The position numbers and the translations under genes were made by a program. From Chitinophaga agri (GTDB taxonomy: Bacteria; Bacteroidota; Bacteroidia; Chitinophagales; Chitinophagaceae), in contig NZ_CP048113.1 of assembly GCF_010093065.1 (NCBI RefSeq), forward strand, positions 6,218,001-6,282,000: a stretch of 64,000 bases of DNA, written 5' to 3'. Of this stretch, positions 16,270-25,671 are shown in pieces. Within the stretch, counting starts at the first letter, position 1. Each line of letters opens with the position of its first letter. Under the pieces are notes generated by a model that saw only the letters and a program-made list of their open reading frames with translations, searched no databases and was not told the DNA's origin.

Positions 16270-17610
16270 TTATTCGTTTGTGAGGAAACCGCCTTTACCA
16301 CGGTAAAGTTTTACTTTTCCGTCCAGCTCCAGTGCCAGTACGGTCATGTACTTATCCTGCGCAGCAGTTGGTACGTCTATGTATACGATTCCGGGTACGG
16401 CGCTCCAGGATATCTTACCGACTACTTTATGTGTAAGCGCCTGGTTGTTGCCTACTACACTAACCTTTTTGATATTGTTCACCAGGCCTTTTACCATTAC
16501 CGGGCCGGTGGTATTACCTGCCAGGAAGAGGTATAAGGTAGTGGAATCTTTTGATAAAGTGGTAGGACCATAGAAGTGTCCTGCCGGAATACCGGCTACA
16601 GTGCTGAAGATAGCAGGAGCATGTTTTTTATTCCAGGCACCCAGTTCTTTCAGTACGTTCACTTCTTCAGCAGGAATGGTGCCATCTTCGGCAGGGCCTA
16701 TATCCAGCAGCATGTTTCCGCCGTTGCTGACAGCATCTGCAAAGATGGTAATGACTTCATAGGGTGTTTTAAAGTTGGTGTCATCCGGATGATAGCCCCA
16801 GTTATTATTGATGGTCATACACAGTTCCCACCAGTTATAGTGAGGCCGTGTTACGGGGAAGTTCTGTTCGGGCGTATCGTAGTCACCATATCCCTGCAGG
16901 CGTCCATTGATGATGGTATTTGGATTATGATCGGTGAGCATCTTTCTGACCTTTACAGCTTCCCATTCATCGGCACTGTGTTCCCAGTCACCATCGAACC
17001 ACCAGAGGTCCGGGTTGTACTGCTGCATGACTTCTTTCAGCTGGCCCTGATAGAAGTTAAGGAAGCGCTGCCAGCGGGCAGGATCTTTTTTCGCATCGTA
17101 GCGGCTGCTGTCTTTCAGGAACTGTGGATAATCGGCATAGCTCCAGTCAATGAGAGAAAAATAAGCACCGGCTTTAATCCCCTGTTTACGTAATGCCGTA
17201 TATAAAGGCGTGAGTACATCCCGTTTAGCGGGAGTGCTGTTGGCCATATCCAGTTTGCTTAGTTTGCTGTCCCATAAGGCTACACCGTCATGATGTTTTG
17301 TTGTGATAACAGCGTAGTTAGCGCCAGATTCCCTGATAAGGGCGGCCCATTCTTCCGGGTGGTAGTTTTTGGCAGTAAAGCCTTTCAGCTGCTGCATGTA
17401 GTCGGCATAGGCAATTTTCCTGTTGTGGAAAGACCATGATTCGTCAACCCCTTTGACTGAATAGATACCCCAGTGGATGAATATGCCGAGTTTCGCATCG
17501 GAAAACCATTGCATTTTTTCCCGGATGGCTTCAGGCTGAGTGTGTTGTTGTGCGTTGGCGATCTGTAAAAGTGGTAGCGTGAGAGCTACGGATAAGAGTA
17601 AGCGTTTCAT
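16270..17610 (-). CDS. Secreted alpha-L-fucosidase, GH29
   Basis: A 446-residue exported glycoside hydrolase that releases L-fucose from glycans. The start used is MKRLLLSVALTLPLLQIANA (17610), a good signal peptide; the frame opens 4 codons upstream. The catalytic domain has LGIFIHWGIYSVKG, YAVITTKHHDGVALWDSKLS, and LWWFDGDWEHS, where the first Asp corresponds to the GH29 nucleophile. A beta-sandwich domain ends the protein. It is on the same strand as and just upstream of the GH20 gene. Together they suggest processing of fucosylated, GlcNAc-containing glycans. Confidence 0.92.
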   Translation of the reverse strand: MKRLLLSVALTLPLLQIANAQQHTQPEAIREKMQWFSDAKLGIFIHWGIYSVKGVDESWSFHNRKIAYADYMQQLKGFTAKNYHPEEWAALIRESGANYAVITTKHHDGVALWDSKLSKLDMANSTPAKRDVLTPLYTALRKQGIKAGAYFSLIDWSYADYPQFLKDSSRYDAKKDPARWQRFLNFYQGQLKEVMQQYNPDLWWFDGDWEHSADEWEAVKVRKMLTDHNPNTIINGRLQGYGDYDTPEQNFPVTRPHYNWWELCMTINNNWGYHPDDTNFKTPYEVITIFADAVSNGGNMLLDIGPAEDGTIPAEEVNVLKELGAWNKKHAPAIFSTVAGIPAGHFYGPTTLSKDSTTLYLFLAGNTTGPVMVKGLVNNIKKVSVVGNNQALTHKVVGKISWSAVPGIVYIDVPTAAQDKYMTVLALELDGKVKLYRGKGGFLTNE

Positions 17611-17810
17611 TTCTATATTCACATGGATTTATTATATAATGTTTATTAATTCTGCTAAATGGCCCCGGTTGGTACGGGATTTGTTGAATGATGGCCCGTA
17701 GGCGTAACATTATCGTAACAAAAAGAAACTGTGAAAATAGTTTTAATCGTTAAATTTAGCGCCTGGAAATATTCATCCGATACATGAAAACACATAAAAC
17801 AAGTCTATAA

Positions 17811-18713
17811 ATGCAACCAACTTTATTGATCCTTGCTGCCGGTATGGCTAGCCGCTATGGTAGCTTAAAACAGATACAGCAGTTTGGCCCCAGTGGTGAA
17901 ACAATTGTTGATTACTCCATTTACGATGCTATCCGTGCCGGATTTGGCAAGATAGTGTTCATTATCCGTAAGGATTTTGAAAAAGAATTTAAAGAGATAT
18001 TTGAACCGAAACTGAAGGGCCGTGTAGCGACGGATTATGTATATCAGGAAATGGATGCATTCCTGGACGGTTATCCGATGCCGGCTGACCGTACCAAGCC
18101 ATGGGGTACAGCGCATGCGGTATTGTGTGCAAAGAATGCCATCAATGAACCTTTTGCTGTGATCAATGCGGATGATTTTTATGGTCGTGATTCTTTTGAG
18201 AAAGCAGCAGCTTTCCTGAAGAACGATGCTAAGCCGGACGTGTATAGCGTAGTGGGTTATCAGCTGAGCAAAACGATCAGTGAGCATGGTTCTGTTTCCC
18301 GTGGTGTATGTGCAGCAGATAGCGAGAGCAATCTGGCGGCTATCAACGAAAGGACGAAAGTATATAAAGACGGCGAGCAGATCGTGTATGAAGATGCTGA
18401 TGGCAGCAAGCATGAGCTGGCGCCTGAAACACCGGTTTCTATGAACTTCTGGGGTTTCCATCCTTCTGTATTTGAGCTGAGCCAGGGTCTGTTCAAAGAT
18501 TTCCTGGAAAAGAGTGGTGATAAGCCAAAGTCAGAGTTCTTCATTCCTATCGTGGTAGACCATTTCATCCAGAACAAACTGGGCGTAGTGAATGTGATAC
18601 CTACCGGTGCACAGTGGTTCGGTGTTACTTATAAAGAAGATGCGCCTGGAGTGCAGGAAAGTCTTTCTGCCCTGGTAAGAAGCGGGGAATATCCAGATAA
18701 CCTCTGGAAATAG
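17811..18713 (+). CDS. Nucleotidyltransferase (sugar-phosphate NTP transferase family)
   Basis: A 300-residue protein with an NTP_transferase fold. The N-terminus LLILAAGMASRYGSLKQIQQ carries the signature loop that binds the nucleotide, and FAVINADDFYGRD the metal-binding Asp. Such enzymes join a nucleoside triphosphate to a sugar or amino-alcohol phosphate to make an activated precursor. The substrate cannot be told from sequence. It is monocistronic: divergent from the fucosidase and followed by the ilvE leader region. Confidence 0.85.
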   Translation: MQPTLLILAAGMASRYGSLKQIQQFGPSGETIVDYSIYDAIRAGFGKIVFIIRKDFEKEFKEIFEPKLKGRVATDYVYQEMDAFLDGYPMPADRTKPWGTAHAVLCAKNAINEPFAVINADDFYGRDSFEKAAAFLKNDAKPDVYSVVGYQLSKTISEHGSVSRGVCAADSESNLAAINERTKVYKDGEQIVYEDADGSKHELAPETPVSMNFWGFHPSVFELSQGLFKDFLEKSGDKPKSEFFIPIVVDHFIQNKLGVVNVIPTGAQWFGVTYKEDAPGVQESLSALVRSGEYPDNLWK

Positions 18714-18836
18714 CCTCGGATGATTTGTAATAATTTTGCTAATTGTATGGAATTTAGCTAAAGAAACGTTGTTTTATTTAAATATCTTCAAAAAGTGGAG
18801 ATTTGTTTGCGAAATGACGAAATCTTTTGGATTGTA

Positions 18837-18867
18837 TTGTTTTTTAGTTTAGCGACCAATACATTTG
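18837..18867 (+). promoter_or_regulatory. Promoter of the ilvE leader transcript (TTG-N20-TACATTTG)
   Basis: TTG at 18837-18839 and TACATTTG at 18860-18867 are separated by 20 bases, matching the Bacteroidota housekeeping promoter layout. Transcription would begin near 18874, about 9 bases before the leader peptide ATG at 18883. Confidence 0.75.
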
Positions 18868-18882
18868 TAGAAGCAAAATTAA

Positions 18883-19008
18883 ATGCGTCCCTCCATGTGG
18901 GTAAATAAAGACAACAATAAGATCAATCACATAGTTGCTCAGTTGAACTGGGCTATCACACTAGTCGTGATTGTCGTTGTCATTATTAGCCACCAGTATG
19001 GAGGATAG
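18883..19008 (+). CDS. ilv leader peptide (41 aa, nine consecutive Leu/Val/Ile codons)
   Basis: A short frame starting MRPSMWVNKDNNK, with a run of branched-chain codons CTA GTC GTG ATT GTC / GTT GTC ATT ATT at 18961-18987 (LVVIVVVII). It ends SHQYGG and stops at 19006-19008. It sits between a good promoter and an intrinsic terminator in front of ilvE, the branched-chain aminotransferase. This is the hallmark of a ribosome-mediated attenuator that senses charged tRNA for Leu, Val and Ile. A second in-frame ATG at 18895 could also be the start. No homologue was searched for; the role is inferred from layout and codon content. Confidence 0.85.
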   Translation: MRPSMWVNKDNNKINHIVAQLNWAITLVVIVVVIISHQYGG

Positions 19009-19052
19009 GTAAACGTGTACAATCACTAACGATAGATAAAACGCCTTCCTCC
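19000..19052 (+). promoter_or_regulatory. Putative antiterminator of the ilv attenuator
   Basis: GGAGGA (19000-19005), which overlaps the end of the leader frame, can pair with TCCTCC (19047-19052) in the 5' arm of the terminator. AGG (19007-19009) extends the helix with CCT (19044-19046) across one bulged base. A ribosome stalled in the Leu/Val/Ile run leaves GGAGGA free; one at the stop codon would cover it. Confidence 0.65.
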
Positions 19053-19073
19053 TAATGAGGAAGGCGTTTTTTT
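19038..19073 (+). terminator. Intrinsic terminator of the ilv attenuator
   Basis: CGCCTTCCTC (19042-19051) pairs with GAGGAAGGCG (19057-19066), a 10-bp perfect stem with a CTAAT loop, extended by A/T pairs and followed by seven T (19067-19073). It lies 45 bases before ilvE and would stop transcription when branched-chain amino acids are plentiful. Confidence 0.85.
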
Positions 19074-19118
19074 GTGCCTGTAATTGACAATCCAAAATCG
19101 AATTCTAATATCTGAATT

Positions 19119-20024
19119 ATGTATAGCTATTACAACGAGAACACCATTCTTTACGTTAACGGGGAGTATAAGAAAGCTACCGCGGCCACTACAGACCTGT
19201 ATGGCCAGTCATTACACTATGGATATGCCGTATTTGAAGGCATACGCGCTTACAAGACAGCTGATGGAACTGTGAAGATTTTTAAAGCCAAAGAACACTT
19301 CGACAGATTTAAGCGTTCCTGCGAATTAATACACATGCCGTATCCGTTCGACAACGACGAACTGGTGGCTGCATGCTACAAGGTGCTGGAAATGAACAAT
19401 ATGGAAGAAGCGTACATCCGTCCACTCGCTTTCTGCCCTCCCAACATGACGTTGAAAGCCGCCTCCGAAACACATGTATTGATCTGTGCATGGGAATGGG
19501 GGGCTTACCTGGGAGAAAAACTGCTGCGTGTGATGACCTCCTCTTACCAGCGCCCAAATCCAAAAGCATTCAAGATCGAATCAAAGACTGCAGGTCTGTA
19601 CGTAAACTCAATCCTGGCTTCACAGGAAGCCAAGGAGAACGGTTACGACGAAGCACTGTTGCTGGATATCAACGGCTTTGTAGCTGAAGGTCCTGGTGCT
19701 AACCTGTTCTTTGAAAAAGACGGTAAGATCTTTACACCACCTCCAGGCAATATCCTGCCAGGTATTACCCGCGCTACCGTGATCGAACTGTGTCATGAAC
19801 TGGGTATTCCACTGGAAGAGAAGCTTTTCACAGTTGAAGAACTGAAAACAGCTGACTGCGTATTCTATTGCGGTACTGCTGCTGAAGTTGTAGGATGGGA
19901 TTCTCTTGACGGCCAGGGTTTTGCCAAGCCTTGGGCGAGCTCTCTGGGTAAACTGTTACAACAGGCTTACAAAGCGAGAGTACTGGAGAAAGAATTCGAT
20001 CGCGCTGCGGTCACAGTTGCATAA
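19119..20024 (+). CDS. ilvE: Branched-chain amino acid aminotransferase
   Basis: A 301-residue class IV (D-amino acid type fold) PLP aminotransferase, which makes and breaks down Leu, Ile and Val. The N-terminus has GQSLHYGYAVFEGIRAYKT. The PLP-binding Lys lies in KIESKTAGLYVNSILA, followed by GYDEALLLDINGFVAEGPG and PPPGNILPGITR. Length is normal. Expression is probably controlled by the leader peptide and terminator at 18883-19073. A hairpin follows at 20165-20203. Confidence 0.93.
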   Translation: MYSYYNENTILYVNGEYKKATAATTDLYGQSLHYGYAVFEGIRAYKTADGTVKIFKAKEHFDRFKRSCELIHMPYPFDNDELVAACYKVLEMNNMEEAYIRPLAFCPPNMTLKAASETHVLICAWEWGAYLGEKLLRVMTSSYQRPNPKAFKIESKTAGLYVNSILASQEAKENGYDEALLLDINGFVAEGPGANLFFEKDGKIFTPPPGNILPGITRATVIELCHELGIPLEEKLFTVEELKTADCVFYCGTAAEVVGWDSLDGQGFAKPWASSLGKLLQQAYKARVLEKEFDRAAVTVA

Positions 20025-20164
20025 GCAGCTGTTATCAGTATACAGATATTCATGAAAACTCGTGCTGATTCAGGTAGGATTTCCTCTATATGCCATACCT
20101 GGAAGTGATACACTATTATTTAAAACTGATAGTATTGTATCCTGCTCAATCAGATAGCTAACAA

Positions 20165-20203
20165 AGCATCACGCTTTGTACTTACATTATAAAGCGTGAT
20201 GCT
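20165..20203 (+). terminator. Hairpin after ilvE
   Basis: AGCATCACGCTTT (20165-20177) is the exact reverse complement of 20191-20203, with a 13-base loop. It is followed by CTCTCTATA rather than a T-run, so termination may be partial. Confidence 0.5.
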
Positions 20204-20362
20204 CTCTATATAAACACTTCGTACAGACTTACCATCCTTCCTGTAACAGCCTTTTTTTAATAAGTTGGAATTTGGATTTTTGAAAGTACATTATCCAGTG
20301 CCATAGCGGATTTGGCCATGAAATGAAGAGATTTGAATACCGGCTAACGGGTTCGGAATTGG

Positions 20363-20394
20363 TTTGGAGTTTGGCTTTTATAACTGCTATTTTG
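20363..20394 (+). promoter_or_regulatory. Possible promoter for ilvD-ilvB-ilvN-ilvC-ilvA
   Basis: TTTG (20363-20366) and TATTTTG (20388-20394) resemble the Bacteroidota promoter, but the -7 box is one base short of TAnnTTTG. It lies 40 bases before ilvD. Confidence 0.35.
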
Positions 20395-20433
20395 TACCTA
20401 CTTAAATAGCAACCCGGAAATTTTAATAAACAG

Positions 20434-22113
20434 ATGGAATTGAACAAATACAGCAAAACGCTCACTCAGGATCCTACGCAGCCGGCCACACAGGCGCAGC
20501 TGTATGCACTTGGTTTAACTGAAGAAGACCTGAAGAAAGCGCAGGTAGGCATTGCCAGTATGGGTTACGACGGTAATCCGTGTAACATGCACCTTAATGA
20601 CCTCGCTCAGGTGGTCAAGAAAGGGGTCTGGGCTAATAACCTTGTAGGACTCACTTTCCATACTATTGGCGTCAGCGATGGTATGACAAATGGTACTCCT
20701 GGTATGCGTTATTCCCTGGTCAGCCGCGATCTGATTGCTGATTCCATCGAAACCGTTGTAGGTGCCCAGTACTATGATGGATTGATCACCGTACCTGGCT
20801 GCGATAAGAATATGCCTGGGTCCCTGATAGCAATGGGACGTCTGAACCGTCCTTCTATCATGGTGTATGGTGGCTCTACCGCTCCTGGTAAATACAAAGG
20901 AAAAGATCTGAATATTATCTCTGCATTTGAAGCCCTCGGTCAGAAAATCGCCGGTCAGCTGAGCGAAGAAGACTTCAAAGGCATCGTACAACATTCCTGC
21001 CCTGGCGCCGGTGCCTGTGGTGGTATGTATACCGCAAATACCATGTCCTCTGCTATTGAGGCATTAGGTATGAGCCTTCCTTACAGCTCTTCCAATCCTG
21101 CTTTAAGCAAGGAAAAAAGAGACGAATGCCTGGATGCTGGTAAGTATATCCACATCCTGCTGGAAAAAGATATTAAGCCTTCCGATATCATGACGTATGA
21201 AGCATTCGAGAATGCGGCTACCGTTGTGATGGCGCTGGGTGGTAGTACCAACGCTGTACTGCACTTCATAGCTATTGCCAAGGCGATAGGCGTGAAATTC
21301 AGACTGGAAGATTTCCAGCGCATCAGTGACAAAACACCGCTGATCGCTGATCTGAAACCAAGTGGTAAATACCTGATGGAAGACCTGCATAACATTGGCG
21401 GTGTTCCATTGGTAATGAAATATCTGCTGAAAAAGGGATACCTGCATGGTCACTGTCTGACAGTAACCGGTAAGACCCTGGCAGAAAACCTGGAAAGTGT
21501 ACCAGACCTGGAATTTGAAGGTCAGGATATCATCGTTCCGGTAGAAAAGCCGATCAAGGCAACTGGTCACATCCAGATGCTTTATGGTAACATCGCAGAA
21601 CTGGGTTCTGTGGCAAAGATCACCGGTAAAGAAGGCCTTAGCTTCCGTGGCCCTGCACGTGTGTTTGAAGGTGAGTACGAACTCATAGCAGGTATCCAGA
21701 ATGGCCGTGTGAAAGCGGGCGATGTGGTGGTGATCAGACAGGTAGGTCCGAAAGGAGCACCAGGTATGCCTGAGATGCTGAAACCGACCTCCGCTATCAT
21801 GGGAGCCGGTCTTGGTAAGAACGTAGCACTGATTACAGATGGCCGTTTCTCTGGTGGTACGCACGGTTTCGTGGTAGGGCATATCACACCGGAAGCGGTG
21901 GACGGAGGTGCTATCGGTCTGGTAAAAGACAATGACATTATTGAGATTGACGCCGAAAAGAATACGATCAATGTGGAACTGAGTGCAGAAGAACTGGCAG
22001 CCCGCAGGGCACAATGGGTGAAACCCGCATTGAAAGTAACTAACGGTGTATTATATAAATATGCAAAACTCGTTTCTAATGCAACAGAAGGATGTGTTAC
22101 CGATGAAGCCTGA
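20434..22113 (+). CDS. ilvD: Dihydroxy-acid dehydratase
   Basis: A 559-residue iron-sulfur enzyme that dehydrates dihydroxy-acids to 2-keto acids, the third common step of Val and Ile synthesis. Cluster-binding Cys residues are seen in GCDKNMPG and [17 protein letters not shown]. The C-terminal domain has [20 protein letters not shown]. Length is normal. It begins a five-gene run (ilvD-ilvB-ilvN-ilvC-ilvA) and its 3' end overlaps ilvB by 11 bases. Confidence 0.96.
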   Translation: MELNKYSKTLTQDPTQPATQAQLYALGLTEEDLKKAQVGIASMGYDGNPCNMHLNDLAQVVKKGVWANNLVGLTFHTIGVSDGMTNGTPGMRYSLVSRDLIADSIETVVGAQYYDGLITVPGCDKNMPGSLIAMGRLNRPSIMVYGGSTAPGKYKGKDLNIISAFEALGQKIAGQLSEEDFKGIVQHSCPGAGACGGMYTANTMSSAIEALGMSLPYSSSNPALSKEKRDECLDAGKYIHILLEKDIKPSDIMTYEAFENAATVVMALGGSTNAVLHFIAIAKAIGVKFRLEDFQRISDKTPLIADLKPSGKYLMEDLHNIGGVPLVMKYLLKKGYLHGHCLTVTGKTLAENLESVPDLEFEGQDIIVPVEKPIKATGHIQMLYGNIAELGSVAKITGKEGLSFRGPARVFEGEYELIAGIQNGRVKAGDVVVIRQVGPKGAPGMPEMLKPTSAIMGAGLGKNVALITDGRFSGGTHGFVVGHITPEAVDGGAIGLVKDNDIIEIDAEKNTINVELSAEELAARRAQWVKPALKVTNGVLYKYAKLVSNATEGCVTDEA

Positions 22114-23836
22114 GCCGGCTGAAAAGCGGGCGGCAGCAACAGCTGCCCCACTTAATATCACTGGTTCCGAGGCAGTGATCCGCTCGCTGATTGCAGAAGG
22201 TGTTGAAACCATTTTCGGCTATCCTGGCGGCGCTATTATGCCAATTTATGATGCCCTCTACGATTTTCAGAAAGAAGTACATCACATATTGGTCCGTCAC
22301 GAACAGGGTGCTACGCATGCTGCACAGGGCTATGCGCGTACCTCCGGTAAAACCGGTGTAGTCTTCGCTACTTCCGGTCCCGGCGCCACAAACCTGGTGA
22401 CAGGTCTGGCTGACGCTTACATGGACTCTACTCCGATGGTATGTATCACTGGTCAGGTGGCAGCTCACCTGCTGGGTACAGATGCATTCCAGGAGACCGA
22501 CGTGATCGGTATTACCATGCCTATCACCAAATGGAATATTCAGGTCACACGTCCTGAAGATATTCCGGGTGCTATAGCAAAGGCCTTCTATATCGCTGGT
22601 AGCGGCCGTCCGGGTCCGGTACTGGTAGATATCACCAGGAATGCTCAGGTAGCGAAGTTTGATTTTGAGTATAAGAAATGTGACTATATCCGTAGCTACC
22701 GCCCTGTTCCGAAACTGGATCCGGAGGCAGTAGCAGCAGCGGCTGAGCTGATCAATAACGCCAGGAGACCATATATTTTCTGCGGTCATGGCGTACTGTT
22801 ATCAGGTGCAGAAAAAGAGCTGATCCAGCTGGCTGAGAAAGCAGGTATCCCTGTAGCATCTACCTTACTTGGATTGTCTGCTGTACCGGTTGATCATCCG
22901 CAGTATGTAGGTTATCTCGGTATGCATGGTAACTACGCGCCGAACATCATGACCAATGAGTGTGATGTATTGATCGCAGTAGGTATGCGTTTCGACGACC
23001 GTATCACCGGAGATGTATCACAATATGTGAAACAGGCAAAAGTGATCCATATTGAAATCGATGCTGCTGAGATCAACAAGATCATCAAAGCGGATGTAGC
23101 TGTTCATGCAGATGCGAAAACTGCACTGGAAGCATTACTGAAGCTGGTAAAACCTGCGAAGCATGATGAATGGTTACAGGGTTTCCGTGAGGCAGATAAA
23201 CAGGAAGAAGAAAAAGTATCTAAAAAGGAACTTTATCCTGCTGAAGGTGGTTTGAAGATGGCAGAAGTGGTTCGTCTGATCTCTGAAAGAACAGAAGGTA
23301 AGGCGGTACTGGTAACAGACGTAGGCCAGCACCAGATGATCGCTTCCCGTTACTACCGTTTTAAAGATCCGAATACCAACATCACTTCTGGTGGTATGGG
23401 TACAATGGGTTTTGCACTGCCGGCAGCGATGGGTGCGAAAGTAGGTACACCAGAAAAAGAAGTGGTAGCAGTGATCGGTGATGGTTGCTTCCAGATGACA
23501 TTGCAGGAACTGGGGACTATCTATCAGTCTGAAATAGGCGTGAAAATAGTGATCCTGAACAATAACTTCCTGGGTATGGTGCGTCAATGGCAGCAGTTGT
23601 TCTTTGACAAACGTTACTCATCCACAGAAATGACCAACCCTGACTTCGTACAGATCGCGAAAGGGTTCTTCATTCCGGGTAAGAAAGTTACTGACCGTGC
23701 AGATATCACGGCTGCTGTAGATGAGATGATGTCTCATAAAGGCGCTTATCTGCTGGAAGTAGTTGTGGAGAAAGAAGACAACGTATTCCCAATGGTGCCT
23801 TCCGGCCAGCCGATAGCAAATATCAGGCTCGAGTAG
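22103..23836 (+). CDS. ilvB: Acetolactate synthase, catalytic subunit
   Basis: A 577-residue thiamine diphosphate enzyme that condenses pyruvate with pyruvate or 2-oxobutyrate. The N-terminus has [19 protein letters not shown], with the conserved Glu in [16 protein letters not shown]. The ThDP/Mg motif is [18 protein letters not shown] to NNN. The frame is open from 22046, but ATG 22103 ([11 protein letters not shown]) gives a normal length and an 11-base overlap with ilvD. ATG 22079 is another possibility. Confidence 0.95.
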   Translation: MKPEPAEKRAAATAAPLNITGSEAVIRSLIAEGVETIFGYPGGAIMPIYDALYDFQKEVHHILVRHEQGATHAAQGYARTSGKTGVVFATSGPGATNLVTGLADAYMDSTPMVCITGQVAAHLLGTDAFQETDVIGITMPITKWNIQVTRPEDIPGAIAKAFYIAGSGRPGPVLVDITRNAQVAKFDFEYKKCDYIRSYRPVPKLDPEAVAAAAELINNARRPYIFCGHGVLLSGAEKELIQLAEKAGIPVASTLLGLSAVPVDHPQYVGYLGMHGNYAPNIMTNECDVLIAVGMRFDDRITGDVSQYVKQAKVIHIEIDAAEINKIIKADVAVHADAKTALEALLKLVKPAKHDEWLQGFREADKQEEEKVSKKELYPAEGGLKMAEVVRLISERTEGKAVLVTDVGQHQMIASRYYRFKDPNTNITSGGMGTMGFALPAAMGAKVGTPEKEVVAVIGDGCFQMTLQELGTIYQSEIGVKIVILNNNFLGMVRQWQQLFFDKRYSSTEMTNPDFVQIAKGFFIPGKKVTDRADITAAVDEMMSHKGAYLLEVVVEKEDNVFPMVPSGQPIANIRLE

Positions 23837-23874
23837 CAGGGAGAAAGGAATCAGCAATCATTAACACGAACACT

Positions 23875-24465
23875 ATGCAAAAAGAATATACAGTAACGGT
23901 ATACACAGAAGACAGGATTGGGATCACCAATCGCATCTGTGTTATCTTCACCCGCCGTGGCATAAACATCACGAGTCTTACTACGGCTGAGACGGAGATC
24001 CCAGGCGTATATAAGTTCATCATCACTGTCATTTCCGAAAAGGAGAAACTGGTGAAGATCGTTGGTCAGATAGAAAGGCTGATCGAAATTCACCGCGCAT
24101 TTGTGCATGAAGAAGATGAAGTAGTGTACCAGGAACTGGCCCTCTACAAGATCTCTACCAAGGCACTGCAGAACGGTAATATCGAGCTGCTGATCCGTGA
24201 GAACAATGCACGTATCCTGACAATTACGGAGGATTATTTTGTACTTGAGAAGACCGGTCATCAGCAGGAGCTGATCGATCTGCAGGCGAAACTTGCACCT
24301 TATGGTCTGATTGAATATTCGAAGAGTGGACGGGTGGCTATCATTAAATGGAGCCGTCGTTTCCATGATCATCTGAAAGAGCTGGAGCAGCAACGCCCGG
24401 ACAACCTGAAGCAGGCAACATATTCTGAACACACAGAGGTATCTGCAGAAGAAGAAAGTATCTAG
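23875..24465 (+). CDS. ilvN: Acetolactate synthase, regulatory subunit
   Basis: A 196-residue protein that activates IlvB and confers feedback inhibition. The N-terminal ACT domain reads YTVTVYTEDRIGITNRICVI ... INITSLTTAETEIPGVYKF. A second ACT-like domain follows (KTGHQQELIDLQAKLAPYGL), then a polar C-terminal tail of about 35 residues. It follows ilvB by 38 bases and precedes ilvC by 38 bases. Confidence 0.92.
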   Translation: MQKEYTVTVYTEDRIGITNRICVIFTRRGINITSLTTAETEIPGVYKFIITVISEKEKLVKIVGQIERLIEIHRAFVHEEDEVVYQELALYKISTKALQNGNIELLIRENNARILTITEDYFVLEKTGHQQELIDLQAKLAPYGLIEYSKSGRVAIIKWSRRFHDHLKELEQQRPDNLKQATYSEHTEVSAEEESI

Positions 24466-24503
24466 TTTACAACATTTATAAAAAAAACAAACACTATCAA
24501 AAC

Positions 24504-25547
24504 ATGGCAACCATCAATTTTGGAGGGGTACTGGAAGACGTAGTAACCAGAGAAGAATTCCCAATGGAAAAAGCTAGAGAAGTGCTGAAAGATGAAGTGA
24601 TAGCTATCATCGGTTACGGCGTACAGGGTCCCGGCCAGGCACTGAACCTGAAAGACAACGGTTTCAATGTTATCATCGGTCAGCGTAAAGATTCTAAAAC
24701 CTGGGATAAAGCTATCGCTGATGGTTGGGTTCCTGGTCAGACGCTGTTCGAAATCGAAGAAGCTGCACAGAAAGGTACCATCATTCAGTTCCTGTTGAGC
24801 GATGCCGGTCAGATCGCGCTGTGGCCTACATTAAAACCACACCTGACTAAAGGTAAAGCATTGTATTTCTCCCATGGTTTTGGTATCACTTATAAAGACC
24901 AGACTAATATCATTCCTCCAGCTGACGTAGACGTGATCCTGGTTGCCCCTAAAGGTTCCGGTACATCCCTGCGCAGATTGTTCCTGGCTGGTCAGGGACT
25001 GAACTCCAGCTTTGCTATCTATCAGGATGCAACTGGTAAGGCACGTGACCGCGTTATCGCACTGGGTATCGGTGTAGGTTCAGGTTACCTGTTCGAAACT
25101 GACTTCCTGAAAGAAGTTACCTCTGACTTAACAGGTGAGCGTGGTACCCTGATGGGTGCTATCCAGGGTATCTTCGCTGCTCAGTACGAAGTACTGCGCA
25201 AGAATGGTCACTCTCCATCTGAAGCATTCAACGAAACAGTAGAAGAACTGACCCAGTCGCTGATGCCACTCGTTGCTGAAAACGGTATGGACTGGATGTA
25301 TGCTAACTGTTCTACTACTGCTCAGCGTGGTGCGCTTGACTGGTGGAAGAAATTCAAAGCTGCAAGCCAGCCAGTATTCGAAGAACTGTACGCAAGTGTT
25401 GCTGCAGGTAAAGAAGCTGCACGCTCTATCGCTTCTAACAGTACTCCTGACTATCGTGATAAACTGAACGAAGAACTGAGAGAACTGCGTGAAAGCGAAA
25501 TGTGGCAGGCTGGTGCTGCTGTAAGAAAGCTGCGCCCAAATAACTAA
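24504..25547 (+). CDS. ilvC: Ketol-acid reductoisomerase
   Basis: A 347-residue NAD(P)H-dependent enzyme that rearranges and reduces acetolactate, the second step of Val/Ile synthesis. The Rossmann motif is AIIGYGVQGPGQALNLKDNG; the loop after it (IIGQRKDSKTWDKA) carries the cofactor specificity residues. The metal-binding helices appear in the knotted C-terminal domain (SDLTGERGTLMGAIQGIFAA). The C-terminus has an extra charged helix (DKLNEELRELRESEMWQ). Confidence 0.95.
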   Translation: MATINFGGVLEDVVTREEFPMEKAREVLKDEVIAIIGYGVQGPGQALNLKDNGFNVIIGQRKDSKTWDKAIADGWVPGQTLFEIEEAAQKGTIIQFLLSDAGQIALWPTLKPHLTKGKALYFSHGFGITYKDQTNIIPPADVDVILVAPKGSGTSLRRLFLAGQGLNSSFAIYQDATGKARDRVIALGIGVGSGYLFETDFLKEVTSDLTGERGTLMGAIQGIFAAQYEVLRKNGHSPSEAFNETVEELTQSLMPLVAENGMDWMYANCSTTAQRGALDWWKKFKAASQPVFEELYASVAAGKEAARSIASNSTPDYRDKLNEELRELRESEMWQAGAAVRKLRPNN

Positions 25548-25553
25548 TAATAC

Positions 25554-25668
25554 AATTAGGAATTAGGAGTGAGGGAATGAGGAATTATGATGCAGCGGGA
25601 ATACGTTCTCCGCTTACATGTAACGCCTCATTCCTAATTCTTAGTTCCTAATTTCTTAACTCCTGATT
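25554..25668. repeat. Heptamer inverted-repeat element between ilvC and ilvA
   Basis: The left end reads AATTAGGAATTAGGAGTGAGG and the right end reads CCTCATTCCTAATTC, TTAGTTCCTAATT and CTCCTGATT. These are AATTAGG-type heptamers in opposite orientation, enclosing about 45 bases of unrelated sequence. Related elements lie at 46741-46928 and 63058-63148. The element fills the whole spacer and ends 3 bases before the ilvA ATG. Confidence 0.7.
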
Positions 25669-25671
25669 AAA

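Larger units (their letters stand above)
20025..20433. other. Intergenic region between ilvE and ilvD
   Basis: 409 bases without a gene. It contains the hairpin at 20165-20203 and a promoter-like pair at 20363-20394. A short reading from 20052 (MKTRADSGRISSICHTWK) has no excess of Leu/Val/Ile codons, so it does not look like a second ilv leader. Confidence 0.6.

Noticed and set aside
19084..19275. A 63-codon frame starting before ilvE
   Set aside because: It overlaps ilvE in another frame and has no features; ilvE from 19119 is unambiguous.
20052..20108. Short frame MKTRADSGRISSICHTWK before ilvD considered as a second ilv leader
   Set aside because: It has no enrichment in Leu, Val or Ile, and no terminator or antiterminator geometry follows it directly.
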